Below, piece after piece: positions 20,633-30,289 of a stretch of 64,000 nucleotides of DNA. Position 1 is the stretch's first letter; every line of letters begins with the position of its first letter. The notes beneath the pieces were generated by a model. The model had not been told where the DNA came from. It was given only the letters and a program-made list of their open reading frames with translations, and ran no database searches. This DNA is from Brettanomyces bruxellensis (Eukaryota; Ascomycota; Pichiomycetes; Pichiales; Pichiaceae). The position numbers and the translations under genes are program-made. The stretch is taken from positions 124,001 to 188,000 of the forward strand of contig NC_054684.1 in assembly GCF_011074885.1 (NCBI RefSeq). Reading direction: 5' to 3'.

Positions 20633-22570
20633 ATGTCGCAGAATTACCACGAGGCAAGACCTCAACCAATTCCACCTCTGAATCAGAGTCAGTCAGAGCA
20701 GAATGGCAATATTCAAATTGGTGGGCCAAACTCGGCTCCTGCGACATATGAACAACAACCAGCTCACCATCACCACCATCACCATCATCACCATCATCAT
20801 CACAATGAAGAGGATGATGATGGCATGGTGCCCTTGCAAAGAACAACACGAGTGCAAGAACAACCAGTGCACGCAAATAGAATTGGAAAATATCAGATTG
20901 TTAAAACTCTTGGAGAAGGTTCATTCGGTAAGGTCAAACTAGCATATCATACAACTACTGGTCAGAGAGTTGCACTTAAAATTATCAACAGGAAAACGTT
21001 AGCAAAATCAGATATGCAAGGGAGAGTCGAGAGGGAGATCATGTATCTTCGGTTGCTTAATCATCCTCATATTATTAAGCTGTATGATGTTATTGAATCT
21101 AAAGATGAAATCATTATGGTTATAGATTATGCCGGAAACGAACTTTTTGAATACATTGTTCAACATGGAAGGCTGAGCGAAGCTGAAGCTCGTCGGTTCT
21201 TCCAGCAGATTATAGCAGCGGTTGACTATTGTCATCGCCATAAAATTGTTCACAGGGATTTGAAGCCGGAGAACTTGCTTCTTGATGAACATTTAAACAT
21301 TAAGATCGCTGATTTTGGTCTTAGTAATATCATGAGCGACGGTAATTTTTTGAAGACAAGCTGTGGATCACCCAATTATGCTGCACCAGAGGTTATATCA
21401 GGTAAATTATATGCTGGACCGGAGGTTGACGTTTGGTCTTGTGGTGTGATTCTTTATGTTATGCTTTGTGGAAGACTTCCATTTGATGATGAACTTATTC
21501 CGGCATTGTTCAAAAAGATATCCAATGGTGTTTATACCATTCCACATGATCTGTCACCTGGTGCCAAGCATTTGTTAACCAGAATGTTGGTTGTTAATCC
21601 TTTGAACCGTATCACCGTTAAAGAGATTATGGATGATCCATGGTTCAAGGTTGACTTCCCAGACTATTTGAAGCCAAAGGACGATAGTACGCCCAAGGAC
21701 GTTAAGGGAAAAGGTGTTGATGAGGATGTTGTAAGTGCGCTTTCTTCTGCGATGGGCTATAGTCGCCAGGAAATATTGGATGCAATCAAAGCTGGAAGAA
21801 AACCTGAGACAGAGGAAATTCTTGATTCTTATGAACTTATGCGCAATAATAGAGTGTTGGTTGATGATATAAAGAAGCAAGCTAAGGATGGTAATGGAGT
21901 ACCAACGCAACAAGCCTTAGCACAACAGAAGTTACAGCAAATTAAAACGCCTTCAGAAGGAGCAGTTTCAGAGCAAAAAGCATGGCGTACTCCTACGCAG
22001 CCTGGAAGTGTCGTTACGTCAAGTTATGTTCCTCAATCAAATATTGCTGTTCTTCCATCCTCATTGCCGCAAATACACAGAGCTTACATGGTGCAGATGC
22101 ATCCCGAGTTGTCATCTGTGATGCCAGTTTCGGCAAAGAAATCAAGAACAAGATGGCACTTTGGTATACGGTCGAGATCGTATCCTTTGGATGTTATGGG
22201 TGAAATCTACAGAGCCTTAAAAAATCTTGGTGCAGAATGGCAAAAACCTTCGGAAGAGGATCTATGGACTATCAAGGTTCGTTGGAGATACTATCCAAAT
22301 GATTTGGCAATTGATAATGGAAAATCGCAAAGCCCAGATAATTCTAAAGGTATTCCAGATATGATGAGACTGCAGATCCAACTGTTTCAACTTGAGCCAA
22401 ATAATTATCTCGTGGATTTCAAATTTGATGGATGGGATAATATAGATGGAAACGAAGTCGAAAATCTCGGTCTTCCAGTCGATGATGAAGTTTCGTCTTT
22501 TAGTGCATATCCTTTCCTTCATTTATGTACCAGATTGATTATGGAGTTAGCGGTTAATAGCCAGGGCTAG
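20633..22570 (+). CDS. SNF1: Snf1 (AMPK catalytic alpha subunit)
   Basis: 645 aa. A run of 13 histidines (residues 45-57) precedes the kinase domain, as in S. cerevisiae Snf1. The kinase domain (about 86-337) has the glycine loop GEGSFGKV, catalytic Lys116, HRD (207-209), DFG (227-229) and the activation-loop threonine Thr242 in FLKTSCGSPNYAAPE, target of Sak1/Elm1/Tos3-type kinases. A UBA-like autoinhibitory segment follows (about 365-395, SSAMGYSRQEILDAIKAGRK). The C-terminal regulatory domain (about 500-645, from SLPQIHRAYMVQM and KSRTRWHFGIRSRSYPLDVM) binds Snf4 and the beta subunits. The complex drives glucose derepression, including respiratory and lactate genes of the CYB2 type. The codon at 21080-21082 is CTG for the invariant Leu in IIKLYDVI, evidence that CTG is read as leucine. 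Confidence 0.97.
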   Translation: MSQNYHEARPQPIPPLNQSQSEQNGNIQIGGPNSAPATYEQQPAHHHHHHHHHHHHHNEEDDDGMVPLQRTTRVQEQPVHANRIGKYQIVKTLGEGSFGKVKLAYHTTTGQRVALKIINRKTLAKSDMQGRVEREIMYLRLLNHPHIIKLYDVIESKDEIIMVIDYAGNELFEYIVQHGRLSEAEARRFFQQIIAAVDYCHRHKIVHRDLKPENLLLDEHLNIKIADFGLSNIMSDGNFLKTSCGSPNYAAPEVISGKLYAGPEVDVWSCGVILYVMLCGRLPFDDELIPALFKKISNGVYTIPHDLSPGAKHLLTRMLVVNPLNRITVKEIMDDPWFKVDFPDYLKPKDDSTPKDVKGKGVDEDVVSALSSAMGYSRQEILDAIKAGRKPETEEILDSYELMRNNRVLVDDIKKQAKDGNGVPTQQALAQQKLQQIKTPSEGAVSEQKAWRTPTQPGSVVTSSYVPQSNIAVLPSSLPQIHRAYMVQMHPELSSVMPVSAKKSRTRWHFGIRSRSYPLDVMGEIYRALKNLGAEWQKPSEEDLWTIKVRWRYYPNDLAIDNGKSQSPDNSKGIPDMMRLQIQLFQLEPNNYLVDFKFDGWDNIDGNEVENLGLPVDDEVSSFSAYPFLHLCTRLIMELAVNSQG

Positions 22571-22929
22571 GCTGTGTACAGAAGTGTACAGTCATCGTGA
22601 CTTTTTTGTTTTCTATATTTTCTACTGACCATCTTGCACGCTACTTGCAAAAGCGGTCGAGTCTTGTCGATTCGCATTAAAAAATGTATTTTCATGTTAC
22701 GTTTCTGAGTTTTTTGGTGTAATATTGTATGCACTGGATTATAATATTATCACTTCAGATGTTTAAAGATAGAGAGGCTAGTTAATAGGTGGTGATTACT
22801 GAACAATATTTATATAGAGCGGAAGAATTTATTTTCAAGACTTATCCGTACGAGCGAAATAGGTCGATCTTTTTTTCCTGAAATTTTTTTCCATCGCTTG
22901 GATGCTCACCTGCAGTTCAACCCGATAAG
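22571..22929. other. Intergenic region between SNF1 and the LTR element
   Basis: About 360 bp of SNF1 3' flank. The last five bases (ATAAG, 22925-22929) are the left target-site duplication of the adjoining retrotransposon. No gene is seen. Confidence 0.6.
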
Positions 22930-23217
22930 TGTTGTTACTACTAAACTAATTCAGAACACGTGGAATCTAATATTAGAAGTATGGTTATGCCCAATAGTAT
23001 TTATTGTATTGTGAGAAAGAAAGGAAGAAAAAGTTTTATTAGAATATAATCTGATGTGGTTATAAAGTGAGGGTTTAGCTCTCTAATTTATGTTTATTAA
23101 TATATATGATGAAGAAACAAGAGGTCTTAGAAAGAAGACTAACGGAACAGAAACTTTATATTTTTTTGTTCTTAATTGCTTACGTAATCAACCAGATTTG
23201 AGTTTCTCGGAACAACA
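22930..23217 (+). repeat. 5' LTR of the 4.1-kb copia element
   Basis: 288 bp, reading as identical base for base to the 3' copy at 26770-27057. Termini are TG...CA. The sequence just downstream (GATTTCAAGTC) does not begin with the usual TGG of a tRNA 3'-CCA primer site, so the priming mode is unclear. Confidence 0.93.
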
Positions 23218-23251
23218 GATTTCAAGTCTTTATCCAACAGAACGAAGTTTA

Positions 23252-26200
23252 ATGATGACTACTCAAATCAAAACTATACCTACCGCTGAAAGATGCGAAG
23301 AACTAATCAGGATGCTTGAATTTGAAGATGATAATCTAAACAAAATATTTTCAAAAGATAGAGTTGGTGAGAACAAAAAGAATTCATTATTCTTTATTCC
23401 AGAATTTAAAATATGGTTTTGTGATATGATTAGAAGTCATAAAGGTTGTACTACGAAGCAAGTTGATGCTGTTAAGGAATTATTAGAAATGAGAAATATG
23501 GCTCATGTTCCAAGCTGTCCAATATCAAGTTCATTAGAAAAAGCTGCAACTATATTTTTGATGAGAAAATTATGCTAAAACTCAAGAAAGCCAAAGGTTG
23601 GATGGTTATTCAAGGAATGAATCAGTGGATGAATCAAGTGACAAGCATTGACTACCTTACCTATGAAGATGAAGCAAAACAGGAATGCACTAAAGTTATG
23701 AGAACATCGATTGCATCAATTGCTGAAACAATGATGGAATATTTTCCTCACCCCTATAGTGAAGCAGGATTATTGGTTAGTACCGCTAGAAAAATGGGTT
23801 CAAAATTTAAAGCTATTTTTGTTGATAACTTTGAAAGAATGCACGGAAACAAAGTAGGAAAATGGTTTGAAGATATTGAAAGCATTAGGGTTGCATATGA
23901 CTTTGCGGAATTAAAATGTACTGAAGAACCAAATACGGAATCAACCGAAACGATCTTTAATTCTGTTCATCAAGACAAAAACAATCATAAAAGAAATTTA
24001 AGTGATATGGAAGAGACTAATACTGAATTAAAGAGATTTAAATGCTATTTCTGTCATAAACCAGGACACAAAAAGTATGAATGCAAGTTATACCAAAAAT
24101 GGAAAGCAATGCAACATATGCAAGAAAGCAATAAGTGGGCACAGTCAAGTTCGGTTGAAGAAACACATAATGCTGAAATTGATGAATCAAATTCAAAAAT
24201 TCCAGATGGAGCCTTTATTCTAGACTCAGGAGCATCCTGTCACTCAGTCATTAGCCTTAACTTATTAGTTGAGTCTAGACCTGGTAACAAAAGGATTAAT
24301 ACAGCAAATGGGGGATTAAACTCTACAGTAATTGGTACCGCTAAATGTGGAAATTTGATCTTGAAAGATGCAATGTACTTAAGGCAAGGTACTCATAATT
24401 TAGTATCACTATCGAAATTATTAGACAATGGTTATACAGCTGAATTCAATCCAGAAAAGGCATATATCAGGGCAGCTGAAGGAGATGTTGTGGCGGAAGC
24501 ACATCGAATCAATAATGTTTATATTTTAACTAATCCAGAACGGGAAATTATATGCCAAAGTACGATTGATGAGAAGGATAAGGAATTTATTGAGAAATGT
24601 CATATTGAATATGGACATGCGTCAACAAATAAGTTAGTGAAGATTTTAAATCAAATTGCAGAGAATAAATTTAAGGAAAAAGAAATTAGTAAGATAATTA
24701 ATCAATGTGAAGTTTGCAAAAGCCAAGTTATGTTGACTCATGGAAAGCAAAGTATTGAAATTGTTAGCAAACCAGGTGAAATCCTATGTGCAGATGTCAT
24801 TGGTCCGTATGCGATGAAATATGGTTTGATAGTTACAGATAAATGAATTTCCCTTCAAGAATACTACCGGAATAACATCAAACATAAATAAGAATTTAAC
24901 ACAAAATGAAACTATGCACAACGACAATATAGAAAAGAAGTTAACAATTAATAAAAAGGATTACGATTCAATATTGTCAAATAACAGAATAGCTCATAAT
25001 GATGAAGCTGTGATTCAAAAAGGAAGGAGTTATGCAGAAGAAGTTGCAAGACTTGCATTATCTTTGGATCACAGTTCACGAATCTTAATGAATTCTGGTA
25101 AATCAGAGGTTGTAAATCTATTAGTTACAGCAGATAAGTATAAGCTACCAATGTCATATAAAGAGGCTATGAACACTAATGAAGCAACGAAATGGAAAGA
25201 AGCATGTCAAAGTGAATTGGACTTGTTAAAAACAATAAGGTTTATTGTGAAGTGTTTGGAAATAAAATTCCAAAATTGTCAAAAGTTCTCATGAGTGGAT
25301 GGGTTTTCACTGTTAAGAAAGAGCAAAATGGAGAAAGATTTAAAGCAAGACTTGTTGCCGAAGGTTTTACACAAACACATGGAATTGATTTGGCAGACAC
25401 ATTTGCACCAGTTATGAAAATGGATAGTTTTAGATTTGTTGTTGCAGTATGCAGCAGTTCATAAATGGAAATTAAGACAGTTGGATGCAAAGAATGCATT
25501 TTTAAATGGAGGAATTGATTATGATGTGTATATGAAGCCTCCGGATGGAGTACAGGCTAAACCGGGACATGTGTGGAAATTGCTTAAAGGTGTATATGGT
25601 CTTAAGCAAGCACCCAAATTATGGTATGAAACAATAAGACAGGTACTACAGAGCAGCAATTACAAAAACTCATTTAAGGATAGCTGCATATTCTATAAAC
25701 GAAATTGCATGCTAGTAGTGTATGTGGATGATATTTTGATTGCAGGTGCAACAATTGTTGAAATAGAAGAAGCAACAAAATGTTTATCCAGGAGTTTTTG
25801 TATGAAAGATCTAGGTACACCAAATGTCTTTCTTGGTATGACGCTAGAGATAACTCAAGACTTCATAAAGTTAACTTCGAAAGACACGATAGAGAGAATG
25901 GTTAGTAATTTGAATATCGAACTTCCTGAAAAGGAATTAGAAACACCATTCCCAAGGTGCTGGGATCTTTCTGCGGAAAAATCCAGAATACTATCGTTCG
26001 AAGAGAAGGATGAGTATAAGACTATGATTGGAATGCTGCTCTATGTCAGTAATACTGTCAGATTTGATATTGGGTTTCATGTATCTCGGTTAGCTTCATA
26101 TACAAACAGTCCAAAGGAAATACATTATAGGGCTGCAAAGAGAGTTTTACAGTATTTAGGTCAAACAAAACAGAAAGGAATTAAACTGATGAGTGATGGA

Positions 26201-26743
26201 AGGACTGTGGTAAAATGTAAGGAATTTCAGTTCTTGGTCTCGACCAAAAATATACTCATTCATCAGTATAATTCAGAAACGAGAAATAAGTTGACAATAT
26301 TTAGTGATGCTGATTGGGGTAATTCAGAAAATAGAAGATCTCAGTCTGGTGGACTCATAACATTTTGTGGAAATATAATTTCTTGGTTATCCAAGAAACA
26401 GTCGTCAGTTGCACTTTCTACTGCCGAAAGTGAACTAATGGCTATTAGAGAAATCTCTAAATCAGGTTTATATTTCTATCAGTTGCTTAATGAGATTGGG
26501 ATTAAAGTCACACATGTAAATCTATGTGGAGATAATAAATCTGCATTGACACTGAGCATGCATAATACTCAGAACAATAAAACTAGACATATCGATATTA
26601 GCTACTTCTTTATCAGAGAATTAGTTGAAGCAAGATTGTTTAGACTTTGGTATATTCAATCAGAATTGAATCCTGCAGATTTACTGACTGAGAATCTTAA
26701 TCGAACAGCATTCAGTAATAAACTGAAAATGATGTTATGTTGA
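23252..26743 (+). pseudogene. Degenerate copia gag-pol polyprotein
   Basis: The probable gag start is the ATG pair at 23252/23255, just after the 5' LTR. Recognisable pieces in order: Gag with a zinc knuckle CYFCHKPGHKKYEC (about 24041-24082); protease active site FILDSGASCHS (about 24215); the integrase HHCC zinc module (H-x-E-Y-G-H ... C-x2-C, about 24600-24720); a pre-RT linker (24914 on); RT with QLDAKNAFLNG and YVDDILIAG; and RNase H with IFSDADWG, STAESELMA, GDNKSAL and NPADLLTE, ending at 26743. Lesions: a 1-nt frame change at a T5 run near 23555-23559; loss of the whole integrase catalytic core at a junction just after 24840, where a stop is met; and two more 1-nt frame changes near 25228-25240 and 25445-25452. 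The element is unable to integrate on its own. Confidence 0.88.
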
Positions 26744-26769
26744 TCCAAGGAAATTAGTTTAGGAAGGAG

Positions 26770-27057
26770 TGTTGTTACTACTAAACTAATTCAGAACACG
26801 TGGAATCTAATATTAGAAGTATGGTTATGCCCAATAGTATTTATTGTATTGTGAGAAAGAAAGGAAGAAAAAGTTTTATTAGAATATAATCTGATGTGGT
26901 TATAAAGTGAGGGTTTAGCTCTCTAATTTATGTTTATTAATATATATGATGAAGAAACAAGAGGTCTTAGAAAGAAGACTAACGGAACAGAAACTTTATA
27001 TTTTTTTGTTCTTAATTGCTTACGTAATCAACCAGATTTGAGTTTCTCGGAACAACA
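26770..27057 (+). repeat. 3' LTR of the 4.1-kb copia element
   Basis: 288 bp, identical to the 5' LTR on reading line against line. It is followed by the right-hand target duplication ATAAG at 27058-27062. Confidence 0.93.
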
Positions 27058-27062
27058 ATAAG

Positions 27063-27631
27063 TGATTCAATGCGCGGCTGGGACGTCCCGATCCCGCTGC
27101 TTTCCATCCTAACATTTCTGAGACCTTTTACGAGGCTGACTTTTTCACATCTGGGATATATTAGTTACGATTATTTCGTGACGACTTGCAGCTTTCCTTA
27201 CACTCACTCTAAAGAAAAGCAAAATGTTTCTTTTGCATGTTTGAAGTATATAGGAAGTTTTTTAAAGTTTCTATTCTATTCGCCTACAGATCGAACATAT
27301 CCCTAAAGTCCTTATCTTCTCCTCCTACTGCTATCTGTACGAAAAATAAGGGATAGACCTCGATATATCTAGTTTCAATCTCCTTTATTTTTTTTTTTTT
27401 GGTGTGGTTGATGTGCCGCAGTGCTCCCACCTCTAGGAATTTATCTTCGCGAACTTTACGGACGTAATCAATTTTTACAAGAAGCAAATGAGAAGAGTAG
27501 ACTTTCGTTTCCTGTGTAATTGATTTTCGTTTCTCTTCCGTATTCAATATACAGTTATATTTCTCAAAGTTCATCAGAGTTTCTTTTCCATTGGTTGATA
27601 TTTGGAGTTCATAAAGGTTTGACCCATACAG
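27063..27631. other. Intergenic region upstream of the USP-domain gene
   Basis: About 570 bp continuing the pre-insertion intergenic sequence. It carries a T-rich tract at about 27388-27401. The two open frames across it (27070-27306 and 27284-27679 minus) have no recognisable domain. Confidence 0.55.
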
Positions 27632-30289
27632 ATGCCAACTTCTTCGTCTCCCAACGGTGAGATAGACGATTATGTTCATTTGATGTCAAAAGTCAACAGC
27701 GATCAGTTGTATGCTAACCTTAGTAACTCGTCATGCTCAGATATACGTCAACTTACTAGATCAGTGACGCATACAGGACACGGACATTTTGATGATGCAT
27801 CAAGTACAACCAAAAATCACGAGGAGAAAAAGCACCCAGCATATGAGACAGTCCACCTGCATCATCGGCCGCCCCATTATCTTCAACCCATTACGCCAAA
27901 CCAATTGCTTCGTCAGACAGCACATCAAGTGAAAAGAGACGAGGCAAAAAGAGCTGCAAGCCCTTTAAGAAGAGGAGTTTTCCCATATGATTCGCAGAGT
28001 GTACTAAATTCACCTTTGGACTCTTCCTCCGAATCTTTACCTTCGGATTCTTCAACAACGCAATTGCCTACATCAAGCATTAATTGTGCTATTAAAAAAG
28101 ATGCAGGACCATTAAAATCTGCGCTAGCAAGGCATGATGAGCATAGTTCTGGAAACAACTTTCGTAGATTGGTTTCCTTTGACACAGTCAATCTTGGCTT
28201 TAGCGACGATGGGTCGGACAGCACTTCTATTTCTAGTAATAATGCTGGTGGAAATAACTTGCTAGATTCGGAATTTGGATTTCATACCGATTCTCATAAG
28301 CGAACAAACTGGCGTTCTCCTTCTCCATTAGATAGGGATACGTCTCCTTTAGGCAGAGAATTGTCGCCCAGAAGCCGTGTTGATCGTGCGGGTAATACGC
28401 TCAGTCCACAGAGCAGATCTCAATCCAACGGAAGAAGTCTGAGCCGAACAAGAAGTTCCATCGATAGTACATTTCGTAAATATCCAACTATTCCCATAAT
28501 CACGCATGATGCTGTGACGTTGACGAAAAAGCACAAACTATTTGATAAACTCTACTCAGGACAGTTGAAACCAAGATTACCTATTATGCCCAATAGAAAT
28601 ATTCTATGCTATGTCAGCGGAAGAAGGCACACTTGGGTCGCTATCGATTGGTGTTGTAACCAGTTTCTCGAGGATGGTGATACTTTGGTTATTATAGCGT
28701 CAATCAGGCCAAATTGGAAAAGATCATTACGCAGAAGATTGTCATCAAGCTCAATATTTTCAACAAGCCATGATCTGATAACAGATCTCAATATCAAACA
28801 GTCGCCAGAGTATACTAAGATTGTCACCGAAAATTTGATGAAGTATGTAATGGCAGTGTTGAATCCTAACAAGATTATCAAGATCACTATAGAATTGGGT
28901 GTTGGAAATACTAAGGATGTTCTCAAGGACATGTACAGCTTATATATGCCATCAATCGTTGTAACATCAGCCAAGCCTACTGCTGCTCCATCAACAAAAT
29001 CATGGCTCACGTCGCGTATCTCGGATAGGCTTGTGAAGAACTTTCCAGTTCCCGTTGTTATTGTACCTGCTCAAAATATGGATTTGTTTCAGACAAAGTT
29101 GTTTGAGGCCTTAGATAAAAGAATGATTTTATGGGCTGCTGGTAAGAAGGATACTGATGAATTACTGACCAATCTCGGATCTGCAGGCATTTACACACTG
29201 GGAGACCAGCTCACACATTTAAAAAAAGTTGCAGCTGACGATAATTTAGCAAGAAATGATATGGAAGAATTTCTTGAAGGGGAAGACGCAACCGATGATT
29301 CATATGACAGTGAGTCATGCGTCCATTCTTCTGACTTGCCTGAAAGTTTTGCTTATTCTGAAAATTCTCAGAGTAGAAGCAGCAGATCTGTCTCGAAATC
29401 CTCTTATCCTGATGAAAGTGACTCTAATTTGAACGATTCAGAAGAGGACAAGCAAAAAGAAAGATCGCAAAAAAGCGACTCGAGTCACCTCAATAGTGAT
29501 GAAATATCAGAAGAAAGTGCTCCGGAAATCGAGGCCTTTAGACCATCTACCAACAATGACTCTTCACCCCAACTTAAAGCGAAGAGACCATCTTTATTAC
29601 GGTCAAAAACGGAGAGTGTTGTGGATAACGATAAAAATAGTGAGAATGCTAAACACTACGATTCACGCTCCTTAATGTCTGACAAAGACGGTGCGTCTTT
29701 TAGATTAAAGCAACTAGAGTTTGATACACAGTTTCATATTTATAAGGAAAAAGACCGATTAGAAGAGCAGCCAATTACCGAAGAAACGTACAAACATTTT
29801 CTTGGCGTCGTTTCAGACATGACATATAAGTATGGCGTCAAGTTGGCCGAATCTGCTAAAAAGGGTGGGGAAGAGGCTAGTCTAATTAGAACCATCACTG
29901 GTGCACCTGATGTTTCTTATTTAAGACCGAAATCAATGCTTTTAGGAGCAAATACTGAGCGTAAATCTTCTGGAAGGAATTATTTATCGCCCGCAACACC
30001 AAATGGAAAAAGAGCAACATCTACACCGCAAATTAGGGTGGATTCGCCTGCCCATATTAGGGAAGGCAAAAGCCCTATTGTCTCTAAATTTAGCGATGCT
30101 TCGAGCAAGCCGAAGAGCTCTTCTCTTAAATTTGATCTTCGAAATCCAGGTCCAGGTGTAAAATCGATAAAATCTGTCTCTCCTCAGGCATCCCTCCATT
30201 CTTATTATTCTGCTTCTTCAAATTCCGGTACCGATGGTAGAAAGAAACGGCACAGGAGTTTCTTTAAACGTCTTTTTGGTAAGTCTTGA
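27632..30289 (+). CDS. Universal-stress-protein-domain protein
   Basis: 885 aa. The only recognisable fold is a UspA-like alpha/beta domain at about residues 320-485. It starts at NILCYVSGRRHTWVAIDWCC, continues through LVIIASIRP, the ENLMKYVMAVLNP helix and IKITIELGVGNTKDVLKDM, and ends at the strand VPVVIVPA. The N-terminal 300 residues (Ser/Pro-rich, with repeated SP dipeptides around LSPRSR) and the C-terminal 390 residues (acidic, Ser-rich, basic tail HRSFFKRLFGKS) look disordered. Many SP, RxxS and S/T-rich motifs suggest phosphorylation. Fungal proteins with one central USP domain in a long disordered chain are known but poorly characterised, so no molecular function is assigned. The upstream copia insertion ends 574 bp before the start codon and could affect its promoter. 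Confidence 0.75.
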   Translation: MPTSSSPNGEIDDYVHLMSKVNSDQLYANLSNSSCSDIRQLTRSVTHTGHGHFDDASSTTKNHEEKKHPAYETVHLHHRPPHYLQPITPNQLLRQTAHQVKRDEAKRAASPLRRGVFPYDSQSVLNSPLDSSSESLPSDSSTTQLPTSSINCAIKKDAGPLKSALARHDEHSSGNNFRRLVSFDTVNLGFSDDGSDSTSISSNNAGGNNLLDSEFGFHTDSHKRTNWRSPSPLDRDTSPLGRELSPRSRVDRAGNTLSPQSRSQSNGRSLSRTRSSIDSTFRKYPTIPIITHDAVTLTKKHKLFDKLYSGQLKPRLPIMPNRNILCYVSGRRHTWVAIDWCCNQFLEDGDTLVIIASIRPNWKRSLRRRLSSSSIFSTSHDLITDLNIKQSPEYTKIVTENLMKYVMAVLNPNKIIKITIELGVGNTKDVLKDMYSLYMPSIVVTSAKPTAAPSTKSWLTSRISDRLVKNFPVPVVIVPAQNMDLFQTKLFEALDKRMILWAAGKKDTDELLTNLGSAGIYTLGDQLTHLKKVAADDNLARNDMEEFLEGEDATDDSYDSESCVHSSDLPESFAYSENSQSRSSRSVSKSSYPDESDSNLNDSEEDKQKERSQKSDSSHLNSDEISEESAPEIEAFRPSTNNDSSPQLKAKRPSLLRSKTESVVDNDKNSENAKHYDSRSLMSDKDGASFRLKQLEFDTQFHIYKEKDRLEEQPITEETYKHFLGVVSDMTYKYGVKLAESAKKGGEEASLIRTITGAPDVSYLRPKSMLLGANTERKSSGRNYLSPATPNGKRATSTPQIRVDSPAHIREGKSPIVSKFSDASSKPKSSSLKFDLRNPGPGVKSIKSVSPQASLHSYYSASSNSGTDGRKKRHRSFFKRLFGKS

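Larger units (their letters stand above)
22930..27057 (+). mobile_element. Ty1/copia LTR retrotransposon, internally deleted
   Basis: 4128-bp element bounded by two 288-bp LTRs that read as identical, starting TGTTGTTAC and ending GGAACAACA (inverted TGTTGTT/AACAACA termini). It is flanked by a perfect 5-bp duplication ATAAG (22925-22929 and 27058-27062). A purine-rich tract (AGGAAGGAG, 26761-26769) abuts the 3' LTR as expected for plus-strand priming. The domain order Gag (CCHC knuckle), protease, integrase N-terminus, reverse transcriptase, RNase H is Ty1/copia. The coding region is broken and lacks the integrase core (see pseudogene). It sits in the SNF1/USP intergenic space and disrupts no gene. 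Removing it and one ATAAG restores the empty site. Confidence 0.93.

Noticed and set aside
21080..21082. CUG-Ser clade (alternative code) origin
   Set aside because: CTG encodes the invariant leucine of IIKLYDVI in SNF1, and other CTG codons also fall at hydrophobic positions.
23090..23251. Open frame starting inside the 5' LTR of the 4.1-kb element
   Set aside because: The first part lies in the LTR and is duplicated in the 3' LTR. The likely gag start is the ATG pair just after the LTR (23252/23255).
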